Origin: Caballeronia telluris
GTDB lineage: Bacteria; Pseudomonadota; Gammaproteobacteria; Burkholderiales; Burkholderiaceae
Reading direction: 5' to 3'
Length of the DNA: 64,000 bases
NCBI RefSeq assembly: GCF_001544495.1
Contig: NZ_FCNZ02000008.1
Span: 1 to 64,000 of the forward strand
Part shown: in pieces, positions 1-8,834 of the stretch
Position numbering within the stretch: position 1 is the first letter of the stretch
Layout of the letters: every line of letters starts with the position of its first letter
Translations under genes and position numbers: made by a program
The notes under the pieces: generated by a model
What the model was told of the DNA's origin: nothing
Databases searched by the model: none
What the model saw: the letters and a program-made list of their open reading frames with translations, nothing else

Positions 1-310
1 GGCGCGTCGCCATCAAGCGCCCACACTTATCGGCTGTTAGTTTTTAAAGAACATTCGCAAGAACCGGCGCCCCAACCTTCAGTCGCCTTTGAAGTTCAGC
101 CGCTTAACTACCGCCGCCACCCCTTCCGTTCTGCGTCGCTGCATCAGCAGCAGAGAAGCGAGATTATGAAGAACGTTTCGCTTTTCGTCAACAGATTTTT
201 TTCACTACCGAATCTGCTAACTTCGCCGCATCGCCCCGTCCCACAAGGCTTTGCGGCTCGCGCACCGCTCTCACTTCCCGCTTCCTTCGCCACTCATCGA
301 GCAGCGAAGG
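1..310 (-). other. 5' leader of an rRNA operon running out of the window
   Basis: Read on the minus strand this stretch starts just after a strong promoter (317-345) and contains a boxA antitermination element at 41-53 followed by the conserved text found shortly before mature 16S rRNA in Burkholderiaceae. The mature 16S gene is not in the window; it should begin to the left of position 1. No credible protein gene is present between 1 and 493. Confidence 0.75.
41..53 (-). promoter_or_regulatory. boxA antitermination element of the rrn leader
   Basis: The minus strand reads TGTTCTTTAAAAA, a close match to the boxA sequence bound by NusB/S10 in rRNA leaders. It lies downstream of the promoter at 317-345 and is followed by leader-like sequence to the window edge. 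Confidence 0.75.
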
Positions 311-316
311 AACGGA

Positions 317-345
317 ATTCTAGTGCCCACCCGCACGTTGCGCAA
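317..345 (-). promoter_or_regulatory. rRNA operon promoter (sigma-70 type)
   Basis: On the minus strand TTGCGC (345-340) and TAGAAT (322-317) are separated by 17 bp. Immediately upstream, about 346-371, is an A/T-rich stretch with A and T tracts that could act as an UP element. This fits a growth-rate-controlled rrn P1 promoter. Confidence 0.7.
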
Positions 346-493
346 GCGCTTTTTCAAAGAATTTTTATTAGCGCCCCGCCCCCTGTAAAACCGCCCACAC
401 AATGGCTTGCCATGCCGGTCGCCGAAGAGCGGTAAAAGCAGCCGCATAGCGACTACAATTAAAGGTTCTCCGCCTCTGATCATTCCAAACCAT

Positions 494-1708
494 ATGCGCT
501 CGCGAATCGCCAAACGCCTTCCCCCGGACGCCGACAAGCTCGTCGGCCTCGCACTCGCATTGTTCGCGTCGGGCAGTCGCATCGAAGATCGTTTCTGGGA
601 GACGCGTCTCGACGCGCTTCTCGCGAAGATCGTGCGCAACGGCAATCAGACGACGCTCGACGCCGCACTCGACCATCTTCAGCAAAATCATCCCGATGCG
701 TACGGCGCGCTGGCCGACATGGCCGAGACGCACAGCGAGTCGTTCGCGCTCGACCTGGACGGCGTGCCGCACGAGGCGCTGCTGGTCGCGGCGCCGGTGC
801 TCGCCTGGACGCGCTATGCGATTCCGTCGGGGCCGCTCAAAAGCGATGTCGCCGACGCGCTGCGCACGCAGATGCAGGCACACGTGCTGGCCGCCAGCGC
901 GCGCGTCGCCGTGGCGCCCTATCTGTACAGCATCGATCAGTTGCCGCGTCACCACGTCGATACCGCGCGGCTCGCGCAACAACTCGTGCAAACGGCGCTG
1001 GGCGGTCCCGCCGCGCGCCTGAATCTGTCGGATTTGCCCGAAACGTCGCCGATTCTCGCCGATCCGCGTTTCCTGCTCGCTGTCGCCGTCGTGCCGACGG
1101 GCGCGCCGCTCTTTCGCTGGCAGGAGGACGAAAACGGCGGACGCATCGAGCGCGGCCAGTGCCTGGAACAATGGACAGCGCAAGGCGGCCCGAACTTCGC
1201 CGCCATCCTCCCCGGCTGCGAATTCGAATGCCTGCTGCCGGACGCCTATTACTCCGCCTGCCGCGATGCCGACGAGCAAGTTCGCCCGCACACCGTGCGC
1301 ACGGCCGTCCGCTACCTCTTCGACACGCTCGGCGCGGCGCCTCAGGAATTGCGCGCGGTGATCGCCGGCTTCGGCGAACGGCGCGTCGACGAATATCGCG
1401 TCGGCTTCACGCGCCGCGGCAGCAATGACGTGATGTACGGCGTCGTCTGGCCGCTCTATGGGCGCGAAAACGGCGAGATCGGCATTGAAGACGAGGCCGT
1501 CGACCTGGAAGGCGCCGACGGCCCGGTCGAGGAAATCGTCGCGTTGCTGAAAAAGGCAGGCGTCTCCGACGTGCGTCGTCACGCCGGCCGCTTCGAACCG
1601 GAATATTGCGACGACTGCGGCGTGCCGCTCTACGCCGACCCCCTCGGCGAGATCGTTCACGCGGAAATGCCCGAGGACGCCGAACCGGCGCAACCGCACT
1701 TTCATTGA
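494..1708 (+). CDS. DUF2863 family protein
   Basis: A 404-residue soluble protein that I recognise as the DUF2863 family, found mainly in Burkholderiales; its function is not known. There are no membrane segments or signal peptide. Near the C terminus a short CxxCG pair (YCDDCG) followed by a hydrophobic stretch resembles half a zinc ribbon. The ATG at 494 (MRSRIAKRL) is preferred to the in-frame ATG at 407, because the N-terminal extension is low-complexity and lies close to the divergent rrn promoter. No good ribosome binding site is visible before either start. The gene ends at a strong hairpin terminator. Confidence 0.75.
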   Translation: MRSRIAKRLPPDADKLVGLALALFASGSRIEDRFWETRLDALLAKIVRNGNQTTLDAALDHLQQNHPDAYGALADMAETHSESFALDLDGVPHEALLVAAPVLAWTRYAIPSGPLKSDVADALRTQMQAHVLAASARVAVAPYLYSIDQLPRHHVDTARLAQQLVQTALGGPAARLNLSDLPETSPILADPRFLLAVAVVPTGAPLFRWQEDENGGRIERGQCLEQWTAQGGPNFAAILPGCEFECLLPDAYYSACRDADEQVRPHTVRTAVRYLFDTLGAAPQELRAVIAGFGERRVDEYRVGFTRRGSNDVMYGVVWPLYGRENGEIGIEDEAVDLEGADGPVEEIVALLKKAGVSDVRRHAGRFEPEYCDDCGVPLYADPLGEIVHAEMPEDAEPAQPHFH

Positions 1709-1741
1709 CCTTCGAGCACGGCCATGGCCGACTCGCTGCAC

Positions 1742-1776
1742 GAAAAGCCCCGCGGCCGCGGGGCTTTTCTTTTTCC
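1742..1776 (+). terminator. Intrinsic terminator after the DUF2863 gene
   Basis: A 14-bp perfect inverted repeat (arms 1742-1755 and 1756-1769, AAAAGCCCCGCGG core) is followed by a T-rich tract at 1765-1776. The A-rich left flank would also make it work on the minus strand. Confidence 0.85.
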
Positions 1777-1921
1777 GCAGCGGATGTGCGTTTGGCCTAT
1801 TCCTTCTGGACAGGGCGCCAAAACGGCCGCTTTTTGTCACCATTGATCCTGCGATGCACTGATCGTCGCGGACGGCCTTCCAAGAGTAGGCCGCCAATCC
1901 ATAACCATAAGAGAGGCGAAT

Positions 1922-2734
1922 ATGAAAGTCACATTGATCAATTCCGACGCGGAGCGCCGCGCAGGGCTCAAGACCCTTCTGCGGCACATCGACCGTCAAG
2001 GGCACTTCAACGAAGCAAAGGACTGGCGACAGGCGCGGCACGCCGTCCAGCGCCTCGATCCCGATCTCATCGTGATCGACTGGCAGGAGAACATGAACCC
2101 CGCCGATCTGCACGACCTGCTGCGCACTTGCCCTGGCACTCCCGCCGCCGTCGTGGTCGACGACGTCTCGGGCGGCCACGCGCGGCGGCTCCTCATGGCG
2201 GGAGCGATCGGCGTGGTGCCGAGGAGTCTCGATCCGCATCTGCTGGTCCGCGCACTGGAGATGGTGTTGCTCGGCGGTCACTATGTTCCGGCGGGCGCAC
2301 TCGATCCGGATCTCGCCCTCGACACCGCCCCGCGGCGCTTTCCCGAACCCGTGAAGCTGATGCGAAGCGCCGGGCGTTGCGCCACGCTCTCGCCGCGTCA
2401 ACAGCAGATCATGCGCTGCGTTCACATGGGTAATACGAACAAGGTCATCGCGAAGACACTTGGCATCAGCGAAGGCACGGTCAAGATCCATCTGGCAAGC
2501 ATCTTCCAGCAGCTCGGCGCCGTGAACCGCGCCGCCGCCGTCGCGATCTATAACGGCTGGCAGAACGGCTGCCTCGAAGTCCTGCGTCCCGAACACGAGA
2601 CCCGGGCCCGGCCCGCGCTCGGCGAACCCGGCCCGGTGCCGCTGCGCACCGCGAACGCGCGTTACCCCGATCCGGCCGCAAACGATTCGCAACTCCTGCT
2701 CGCGGCGGAACCCGAGAAGCCCTTCGGGCGCTGA
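1922..2734 (+). CDS. LuxR/NarL-type response regulator with a degenerate receiver
   Basis: A 270-residue protein with a CheY-like receiver (about 1-120) and a LuxR-type helix-turn-helix (about 158-212: LSPRQQQIM, NKVIAKTLGISEGTVKIH). The phospho-acceptor position is kept (Asp53 in LIVIDW). The two acidic residues after beta-1 are Asn7 and Ser8, the beta-4 Ser/Thr is Asp (VVVDD), and the beta-5 Lys is Arg (GVVPRS). This suggests a receiver that may not be switched by ordinary phosphorylation. A C-terminal tail of roughly 55 residues follows the HTH. No sensor kinase is adjacent, so this is an orphan regulator. GAGAGGCGA precedes the ATG. Confidence 0.85.
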   Translation: MKVTLINSDAERRAGLKTLLRHIDRQGHFNEAKDWRQARHAVQRLDPDLIVIDWQENMNPADLHDLLRTCPGTPAAVVVDDVSGGHARRLLMAGAIGVVPRSLDPHLLVRALEMVLLGGHYVPAGALDPDLALDTAPRRFPEPVKLMRSAGRCATLSPRQQQIMRCVHMGNTNKVIAKTLGISEGTVKIHLASIFQQLGAVNRAAAVAIYNGWQNGCLEVLRPEHETRARPALGEPGPVPLRTANARYPDPAANDSQLLLAAEPEKPFGR

Positions 2735-2803
2735 CGCAGCGTATCGCGGATCCGTCGCGACGAGCCCTTCGACGGCGCACACGTTTCACGCGCAGCGAGT
2801 AAT

Positions 2804-3487
2804 ATGCGGTTCATGGGGTTCTTCTATACACCGCTCCCGCTGTGGCTTGCATCCGGTGGCTGGATCGTCGCCGCGGTGCTGCTCGCGCTCGCGTTCATGC
2901 AGCGGCCCTTCCGCCGCCTGCAGGACGCCACGCTCCAGCATGTGTGGCTCGGCATCATCGTGGCCGTGACCGTGCTGTGGGCGTGCAACGCGTGGTTCGA
3001 TGACGGCCCTGTCATTCATCTGCTCGGCGCTACGCTGATGGTCACGCTGTTCGACTGGCAGCTCGCGCTCATCGGCATGGCCGCGACAACTGCGCTCGCC
3101 GCGGTCGTACTCGACGCCTCCTGGCTCACCGCGCCCATCACGTATCTGTTATTCGGCGCGTTGCCGGTCGGCATCTCGGCCGTGCTCGAACGCGCGAGCA
3201 ACGCGTGGCTCCCGCGCAATCTCCTCACCTTCATCATCGGCCACGGCTTCATCGTTTCCGCGATTGCGGTGGCCGCCGCCTGTGGGGCGATGGTGCTCTT
3301 CGAGATGGGACTCGCGGGCAAGTCGATCCCGATCCCGCCCGCCTTCATCCGCGGGTCGCTGTTGCTCTGCGCCGGCGAGGCCCTCTTCACCGGGCTGCTC
3401 ACGATCCTGATCTCAGTGTACAAGCCCGCCTGGATCACGACCTACGATCTCCGGCGCTATCGTCTCGACCGCGGACCGCGTGTCTGA
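2804..3487 (+). CDS. CbiM-like energy-coupling-factor permease homologue
   Basis: A 227-residue integral membrane protein with about six hydrophobic segments. The region HLLGATLMVTLFDWQLALIG resembles the CbiM/NikM substrate-binding subunit of cobalt/nickel ECF transporters. It lacks the N-terminal Met-His-Ile-Pro metal-binding start that defines functional CbiM, and no ATPase, CbiQ or CbiN gene is adjacent. It may serve another substrate or act without the ECF module. The alternative start at 2813 (MGFFYTP) would shorten it by three residues. Confidence 0.65.
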   Translation: MRFMGFFYTPLPLWLASGGWIVAAVLLALAFMQRPFRRLQDATLQHVWLGIIVAVTVLWACNAWFDDGPVIHLLGATLMVTLFDWQLALIGMAATTALAAVVLDASWLTAPITYLLFGALPVGISAVLERASNAWLPRNLLTFIIGHGFIVSAIAVAAACGAMVLFEMGLAGKSIPIPPAFIRGSLLLCAGEALFTGLLTILISVYKPAWITTYDLRRYRLDRGPRV

Positions 3488-3612
3488 GGGGCGCCGCTGC
3501 GGCCTTTGCCCACGCACTTCGCAGGCAAGGCGCCGCACAAATTGCGATAAGATGGAACTCCTTCCCCTCGTCGGGCATCTTATGTGCCTGTGTCTCTCTT
3601 GCGCCTAACTTG

Positions 3613-4170
3613 ATGGAAAGTAATCACGCACCGCGCCGACTGCTTCGGCTCGTCGGCCGGTTGGCGGTATGCGCATCGATCGCATGCGCCGTCACCGCCT
3701 TTGCCGACACGCTCGACGAACGCAACGAACTCGTCCACCACTTCGTCACCGATTTCCAGGCCAACCCGCTGATCGCCGACTGCGCCGCGCACGGCAGCTT
3801 TGTCGCGAGCACGTCCACGGCGTTCGACCACGTCGAGTTCCCGGCCACTTCCTTCGATGCCTCGCATTCCACGCTCGTTCCATGGAACGATTCCTTCGAC
3901 AACCACAAGCAGCGCGTCAAGGTCGACAACGTGGTGACGGTCGAAGGCCTCGGCGTGAGCAAGGGCGGCGACCGCGATCCGGCCACGCTGAAGTTCCGCT
4001 GCGGCTATGTCGGCAGCCAGATGCTCGCGTTCGGCTGGAACGATCCCGTGCCGCCAGCCAAGGCACGCGCGGAGCCGCGCTCGTCGAAGAGCAAGCACGG
4101 CACGAAGGGCAAGTCCAAATCGAAGGCGACGGGTTCGTCGAAGAAAACGACCGCCAAGAAGAAGCACTGA
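3613..4170 (+). CDS. Secreted BspC-domain-like protein with Lys/Ser-rich tail
   Basis: A 185-residue protein that I match, from memory of Burkholderia homologues, to the BspC-domain proteins of unknown function. Residues 1-31 form a signal peptide with an Arg-rich N region, a hydrophobic core and an Ala-Phe-Ala cleavage site. The mature part has two cysteines (IADCAAH, FRCGYVG) that could form a periplasmic disulfide. The last 30 or so residues are almost entirely Lys, Ser, Thr, Gly and Ala. The ATG at 3613 is the first that places the signal peptide at the N terminus. Confidence 0.65.
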   Translation: MESNHAPRRLLRLVGRLAVCASIACAVTAFADTLDERNELVHHFVTDFQANPLIADCAAHGSFVASTSTAFDHVEFPATSFDASHSTLVPWNDSFDNHKQRVKVDNVVTVEGLGVSKGGDRDPATLKFRCGYVGSQMLAFGWNDPVPPAKARAEPRSSKSKHGTKGKSKSKATGSSKKTTAKKKH

Positions 4171-4193
4171 AACCGTCGCGGCGCGGAAAGCAC

Positions 4194-4230
4194 AAGGGCG
4201 TGATCACCATCCGGCGATCACGCCCTTTTC
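4194..4230 (+). terminator. Intrinsic terminator between convergent genes
   Basis: Arms AAGGGCGTGATC (from 4194) and GATCACGCCCTT (4216-4227) flank a 10-nt loop, followed by a short T run. It separates the BspC-like gene from the convergent M14 peptidase gene. Confidence 0.8.
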
Positions 4231-4260
4231 GTTGGCAGTGCGGCGCGCTGCGCCGGAAAA

Positions 4261-5415
4261 TCAGAACGCCTCGACGTGCCGCAGGATCGCGTGCAACATC
4301 GACGCGCCCAGTGCCGCGCTGCGCTCGCCGTTCCAGCCGACGCGCTCGTCGGGCAGATTGGCGTTGTCCTTGAACGGCATTTCGAGTGTCAGCGACAGGC
4401 ATCCGTACTTGTTGCCGATGTACTTCGACGCCAGCTTCAGCGCATCTGTCTGATACTTGCTCGACTCGTAGCCGTGCACGTCCTGGAAGTCCGGGCTCGC
4501 CTGCTTGAAGAATTCGAGAAACGCGGCCTGTTCCTTCGCCTGCCTGTCGGTAAAGCCCGGCAGCATCTCCGATCCCGCCACGAACACGTAGGGAATGGCT
4601 TCGTCGCCGTGAATATCGAAGAAGAGATCGCAGCCGGTCGCCGCGATCGCCTCGCGCACGCACAGCACTTCCGGACTCCGCGCGGCGTCCGGCTCCATCC
4701 ATTCGCGATTCAGGTTCGCGCCCGCCGCGTTGGTGCGCAGGTTGCCGAGCACGCTGCCGTCCGGATTCATGTTCGGCACGATATGGAACACGGCCTGATC
4801 GAACAGCTTGCGCGCGACCGGGTCGCCCGCCCAGTCGCCCCAGCCCGCGAGCCGCTTGACCAGCCCTTCGACGAACCATTCCGCCATCGTCTCGCCCGGA
4901 TGCTGGCGCGCGATGATCCAGATGTTCTTCTTCGGCGCCGCAGCGCCCACGCCCGGCACGCCGAGCGTGAGCAGCGACATCGGCCGGCCCTGCACGGTCT
5001 GGCCGATCTCGGTGAGCGTCGCGTGCGGCATCTGCTGGACGGCGCCGAGAAACTCGGCGTGGCGCTCCTCACTGTACGGCTCGAAATACGCGTAGTAGAT
5101 GCGATCGAAATCCGGCGTGTGATCGATCGTCATCACGCGGCCGTCGTAGGTCGTCGGCACGCGGAACCAGTTCACGCGATCGTAGCTCGCCACCGCCTGG
5201 TAGTCTCGCCAGCCCTCCGCGAACGCGCAGTCCGCGGCGTTCTCGAAGGTCATCACGAGGCGCTCGCCGCGCGCTCCCGACACGCGAAAGTAGAACCATT
5301 GCGCGAATTCCGCGTGGCTGTCGGGGCGCACGCGCAGACGGATGTCCTCGGGACGCTCGGCTGACACGACGACAATCGCGCCCGCGTCGAAGTTGCTCGT
5401 AATCGAAATGCTCAT
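4261..5415 (-). CDS. M14 family cytosolic-type carboxypeptidase (AGBL/CCP-like)
   Basis: A 384-residue zinc peptidase of the M14 family, subgroup resembling cytosolic carboxypeptidases. An N-terminal beta-sandwich domain (about 1-120) precedes the catalytic domain. Zinc ligands are visible in RQHPGETMAEW (His, Glu) and FFDIHGDE (His). NMNPDG with NLNREW forms the substrate pocket, and the Glu of LTLEMPFK is the likely catalytic base. The start at 5415 is chosen because AAGGAAAACGTC precedes this ATG. It lies 52 bp downstream of yaaA on the same strand and may share its mRNA. The physiological substrate is unknown. Confidence 0.85.
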   Translation of the reverse strand: MSISITSNFDAGAIVVVSAERPEDIRLRVRPDSHAEFAQWFYFRVSGARGERLVMTFENAADCAFAEGWRDYQAVASYDRVNWFRVPTTYDGRVMTIDHTPDFDRIYYAYFEPYSEERHAEFLGAVQQMPHATLTEIGQTVQGRPMSLLTLGVPGVGAAAPKKNIWIIARQHPGETMAEWFVEGLVKRLAGWGDWAGDPVARKLFDQAVFHIVPNMNPDGSVLGNLRTNAAGANLNREWMEPDAARSPEVLCVREAIAATGCDLFFDIHGDEAIPYVFVAGSEMLPGFTDRQAKEQAAFLEFFKQASPDFQDVHGYESSKYQTDALKLASKYIGNKYGCLSLTLEMPFKDNANLPDERVGWNGERSAALGASMLHAILRHVEAF

Positions 5416-5467
5416 GACGTTTTCCTTACCCTGGTCCCATGCAAACTGCGGTTCGATGAATCGGTGA

Positions 5468-6247
5468 TCACTCGGCAATACGCCGGCGAAACACGTACGT
5501 CTCATCGTTCGATGCCTTCCGGTCGAACGCGTAGCCTTCGCTGTCGAAGGCCTTCAGCGCTTCCGGTTCGTCGATGCGATTTTCCACCGCATAACGCGCC
5601 ATCATCCCGCGTGCGCGTTTCGCGTGGAAGCTGATGATCTTGTAGCGGCCGGCTTTCCAGTCTTCGAAGACGGGCGAAATCACGGGCGCGTCCAGCAGCT
5701 TCGGCTTCACCGATTTGAAATACTCCTCCGACGCGCAGTTGATCAGCACGCGCGCGCCGCGCTGCTTCTTCAGTTGCGCGTTGAGCGCCGCCGTGATCCG
5801 CTCGCCCCAGAACGCGTACAGATCGCGCCCGCGCGCGTTCGCCAACTTCGTTCCCATCTCCAGCCGATACGGTTGCAGCAAATCGAGCGGCCTCAGCAAG
5901 CCGTACAGCCCGGACAGCACGCGAACGTGGTTCTGCGCGTAGTCGAGATCGCTTGCCGACAGCGTTTTCGCGGCGAATCCTTCGTACACGTCGCCGTTGA
6001 AGGCGAGCATCGCCTGCTTGGCGTTGTCCGCGGTGAAGCGCGTAGACCAGTCCGCGTAACGCTGAAAGTTCAGATGCGCGAGCGGGTCGGAAATGCGCAT
6101 CATGGTGCCGATCTGCTGCGGCGAGAGCTTCCTCAGGCCGTCGATGAGTTCGGCTGCATCGTCGATGAATTCGGGGAGCGTGTGCTTCCTGACATGCGGC
6201 GGGGTCTCGTAGTCGAGCGATTTGGCTGGCGAAAGAACGATTATCAT
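5468..6247 (-). CDS. yaaA: YaaA family peroxide-stress protein
   Basis: A 259-residue protein with the full YaaA/DUF328 signature: [14 protein letters not shown] at the N terminus, a central [19 protein letters not shown] block and a C-terminal [13 protein letters not shown] motif. In E. coli YaaA lowers intracellular free iron during H2O2 stress and its fold binds DNA. Length is normal for the family. It is divergently arranged with the PIN-domain gene (57 bp between starts) and followed by the M14 peptidase gene. Confidence 0.93.
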   Translation of the reverse strand: MIIVLSPAKSLDYETPPHVRKHTLPEFIDDAAELIDGLRKLSPQQIGTMMRISDPLAHLNFQRYADWSTRFTADNAKQAMLAFNGDVYEGFAAKTLSASDLDYAQNHVRVLSGLYGLLRPLDLLQPYRLEMGTKLANARGRDLYAFWGERITAALNAQLKKQRGARVLINCASEEYFKSVKPKLLDAPVISPVFEDWKAGRYKIISFHAKRARGMMARYAVENRIDEPEALKAFDSEGYAFDRKASNDETYVFRRRIAE

Positions 6248-6303
6248 GGAGGCTCGCCGGCGCGCCGCCGACGATCAAGGACACAAACCCCAGATTGTAT
6301 CGA

Positions 6304-6810
6304 ATGGAAAATTCCTCCGCGATGCCCGCGCTTTGCGAGACCGCGCCCGTTCCGGTCGTGCTGGATTCGAATGTGTGGATCGACATCCTCGTCTTCGACG
6401 ATCCCGCCGCGCGGCCGATCCGCGCCGCGCTCGAAGCGCGCACCATCGAAGCGCTGATCGACGCGCGCTGTCTCAACGAACTCACGCACGTGCTCGACTA
6501 TCCGCAGTTCGTGCGCATGGGCGTCGACAAGGCGGCGGCGCTCGATACGCTCGCGCGGCTCTCGCAGTTGATCGCGCCCGCGCCGCCCGCCGACGAACGG
6601 CCGCTGCCAAAGTGCCGCGACCGCGACGACCAGAAGTTTCTCGAACTCGCGCATGCGTCGAAGGCGCAATGGCTCGTCTCGAAGGATCGCGCGGTGCTGA
6701 AGCTCGCCCGTCGTACCGCGCGCGACTTCGGGTTTCAGATCGCGCAGCCCGCGCCGTTCGTCGCGGCGCTGGGCTTTACGCCGGAAATCGAACCGGCCAC
6801 TGCTGTTTAG
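6304..6810 (+). CDS. PIN-domain protein (VapC-like nuclease fold)
   Basis: A 168-residue PIN-domain protein. The acidic metal-binding residues are visible in LDSNVWIDIL near the N terminus, in the central ARCLNELTHVL helix (Glu) and in CRDRDDQKFLELA, followed by LVSKDRAVL. Many such proteins are called toxins of toxin-antitoxin pairs, but no small antitoxin gene precedes or follows it. The ATG at 6304 is preferred over a TTG three codons upstream. Confidence 0.8.
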   Translation: MENSSAMPALCETAPVPVVLDSNVWIDILVFDDPAARPIRAALEARTIEALIDARCLNELTHVLDYPQFVRMGVDKAAALDTLARLSQLIAPAPPADERPLPKCRDRDDQKFLELAHASKAQWLVSKDRAVLKLARRTARDFGFQIAQPAPFVAALGFTPEIEPATAV

Positions 6811-6853
6811 AATAGAACACTGATCGCTCAAAGAACGCACACGCCAAGCCACC

Positions 6854-8035
6854 ATGAACGCCACGCACGAACTTCCCCAAACGCCCGCCGAACTGAGCTT
6901 TCCTTCGCGCCTGCCGCAGGTCGGCACGACTATCTTCACCGTGATGAGCGCGCTCGCCGCGCAAAAAGGCGCGGTCAATCTCGGCCAGGGCTTCCCCGAT
7001 TTCGATTGCGATCCGCGCATCGTCGACGCCGTCGCCACCGCGATGCGCGACGGCCACAACCAGTATCCGCCGATGGCCGGCACCGCGCCCTTGCGCCAGG
7101 CGATCGCCGCGAAGATCGACCGGCTCTACGGCCGCCAGTACGACGCCGACCGCGAGATCACCGTGACCGCCGGCGCGACGCAGGCGCTCTTGACCGCGAT
7201 CCTCTGCTGCGTGCATCCGGGCGACGAAGTCATCGTGATCGAGCCGATGTACGACAGCTACGTGCCGTCGATCGAACTCGCGGGCGGCAAGCCGGTGTTC
7301 GTCTCGCTGGAGGCGCCGGACTACGCACTGCCCTTCGACAAGATCGCCGCCGCGATCACGCCGAAAACGCGCCTCGTGATGATCAACACGCCGCACAATC
7401 CGACCGGCCGCGTCTGGCGCGAAGCGGACATGCGAAAGCTCGAGGAGATAGTGAGCGGCACGAACGTGCTCATCCTCTCGGACGAAGTCTACGAACACAT
7501 GGTCTACGACGGCGCGCCGCACGAGAGCGTCTCGCGCTATCCGGAACTGGCGAAGCGCAGCTTCGTCGTGTCGAGCTTCGGCAAGACGTTTCATGTGACG
7601 GGCTGGAAGATCGGCTACGTGGCCGCGCCGACCGCGCTCACCGCCGAATTCCGCAAGGTGCACCAGTTCAACGTGTTCACCGTGAACACGCCGATGCAGG
7701 TCGGCCTCGCGCACTATCTCGAAGACCCGGCGCCCTACATGAACCTGCCCGCGTTCTATCAGAAAAAGCGCGACTTCTTCCGCGCGGGCCTGGCGAACAC
7801 GCGCTTCAAGATGCTGCCCTGCGACGGCACGTACTTCCAGTGCGTCGATTATTCGGCGATCAGCGACTTGCCGGAAGCCGAATTCGCGCAATGGCTCACG
7901 AGCGAGATCGGCGTCGCGGCCATTCCCGTATCGGCGTTCTATCACGAGAGCCATGAATCCGGCGTCGTGCGCTTTTGCTTCGCGAAGAAGGAAGAGACGC
8001 TGCAACTCGCGCTCGACCGCCTCGCGAAGCTCTGA
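6854..8035 (+). CDS. PLP-dependent class I/II aminotransferase (methionine aminotransferase type)
   Basis: A 393-residue fold-type I aminotransferase. The sequence runs from NLGQGFPDF through the substrate/PLP motifs NTPHNPTGRVW and ILSDEVYEHM to the Schiff-base lysine in SSFGKTFHVTGWK. It most resembles the YbdL/KAT group that transaminates methionine and aromatic amino acids. It starts 43 bp after the PIN gene but is probably functionally unrelated. It converges on the GST gene with a 33-bp gap and no obvious hairpin terminator. Confidence 0.9.
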   Translation: MNATHELPQTPAELSFPSRLPQVGTTIFTVMSALAAQKGAVNLGQGFPDFDCDPRIVDAVATAMRDGHNQYPPMAGTAPLRQAIAAKIDRLYGRQYDADREITVTAGATQALLTAILCCVHPGDEVIVIEPMYDSYVPSIELAGGKPVFVSLEAPDYALPFDKIAAAITPKTRLVMINTPHNPTGRVWREADMRKLEEIVSGTNVLILSDEVYEHMVYDGAPHESVSRYPELAKRSFVVSSFGKTFHVTGWKIGYVAAPTALTAEFRKVHQFNVFTVNTPMQVGLAHYLEDPAPYMNLPAFYQKKRDFFRAGLANTRFKMLPCDGTYFQCVDYSAISDLPEAEFAQWLTSEIGVAAIPVSAFYHESHESGVVRFCFAKKEETLQLALDRLAKL

Positions 8036-8068
8036 ACCGGGGCGCGGGTGATGCAGGTCCGCGCTTCG

Positions 8069-8716
8069 TCATCCGCGCTTTTGCGCCTCCATATACGCGA
8101 GCCGGTCCGCCGTCACCTTCTGCGCGGCCGGCCGCTCGCCGATCGTCTTGCCGTGCGTCTTCCAGTCGATGCCGGCATCGAGCAGGAAATCCCTCCCATA
8201 CACGGCCTTCGTCGCCAGCCCGACGAGCGGCAGGCTCACGAACGCGCACACATCGGCGATACTGAAGGCCGGACCCGCGACATAAGGCGCGAACTTCGCG
8301 ATCCGCGCGAATCCCGCGACATGCCGTGTCAGCAGTTTCTCGACGCGCGATTTCGTGTAGTCGGTCACGGTGCCGCCGAAGAACGCCTGCTTGTACAGAT
8401 CGCGCGCGACGAGTTCCAGATGCAGGTCGATGAACGTCGCAAGCTCGCGCTCTTTCGCGGCCTGGTAAGGATCGGCGGCGAAGATGGGTTTGTCGGGATG
8501 CGCGCTCGCCAGATAGTCGACGATCACCTGCGACTCGCAAAGCGGTCCCGCGTCGGTTTCGATATAGGGCACCTTGCCAAGCGGCGAGCGCGCGAGCGTC
8601 GCCTCGTCCTGGCCGAAACCGGCGGCCACTTCCTCGAACGCAATGCCGTGCTCCAGCAAGATGAACTTCACCTTGTTGAAGTAATTGGACAACGGGAACC
8701 CGTACAGCCTGATCAT
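8069..8716 (-). CDS. Glutathione S-transferase family protein
   Basis: A 215-residue two-domain GST: thioredoxin-like N-terminal domain (about 1-80; GKVPYIETD supplies the cis-Pro, CESQVIVDYL the glutathione gamma-glutamyl contact) and an all-helical C-terminal domain with FSIADVCAF as the N-capping/hydrophobic staple motif. Ser10 in FPLSNYFNKV is the probable glutathione-activating residue. The substrate is not predictable. AAAGGAGATATCGC precedes the ATG. Confidence 0.88.
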   Translation of the reverse strand: MIRLYGFPLSNYFNKVKFILLEHGIAFEEVAAGFGQDEATLARSPLGKVPYIETDAGPLCESQVIVDYLASAHPDKPIFAADPYQAAKERELATFIDLHLELVARDLYKQAFFGGTVTDYTKSRVEKLLTRHVAGFARIAKFAPYVAGPAFSIADVCAFVSLPLVGLATKAVYGRDFLLDAGIDWKTHGKTIGERPAAQKVTADRLAYMEAQKRG

Positions 8717-8834
8717 GCGATATCTCCTTTGTTCGTCGCTCGCGTTCTATCGCGTTCTACATTGCCGGACCTGAAACATCTCATAAAAATGCACGACCGT
8801 GCTAATCTAATTGCATCAGGAGTCGATCCACACC

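Noticed and set aside
166..435. An 89-codon frame across the rrn promoter
   Set aside because: It overlaps the promoter and leader of the rRNA operon and encodes no known domain.
368..2782. An 804-codon open frame on the minus strand
   Set aside because: It lies antisense to DUF2863 and the response regulator, which have family matches. Its Arg-rich translation is the usual shadow of GC-rich coding DNA.
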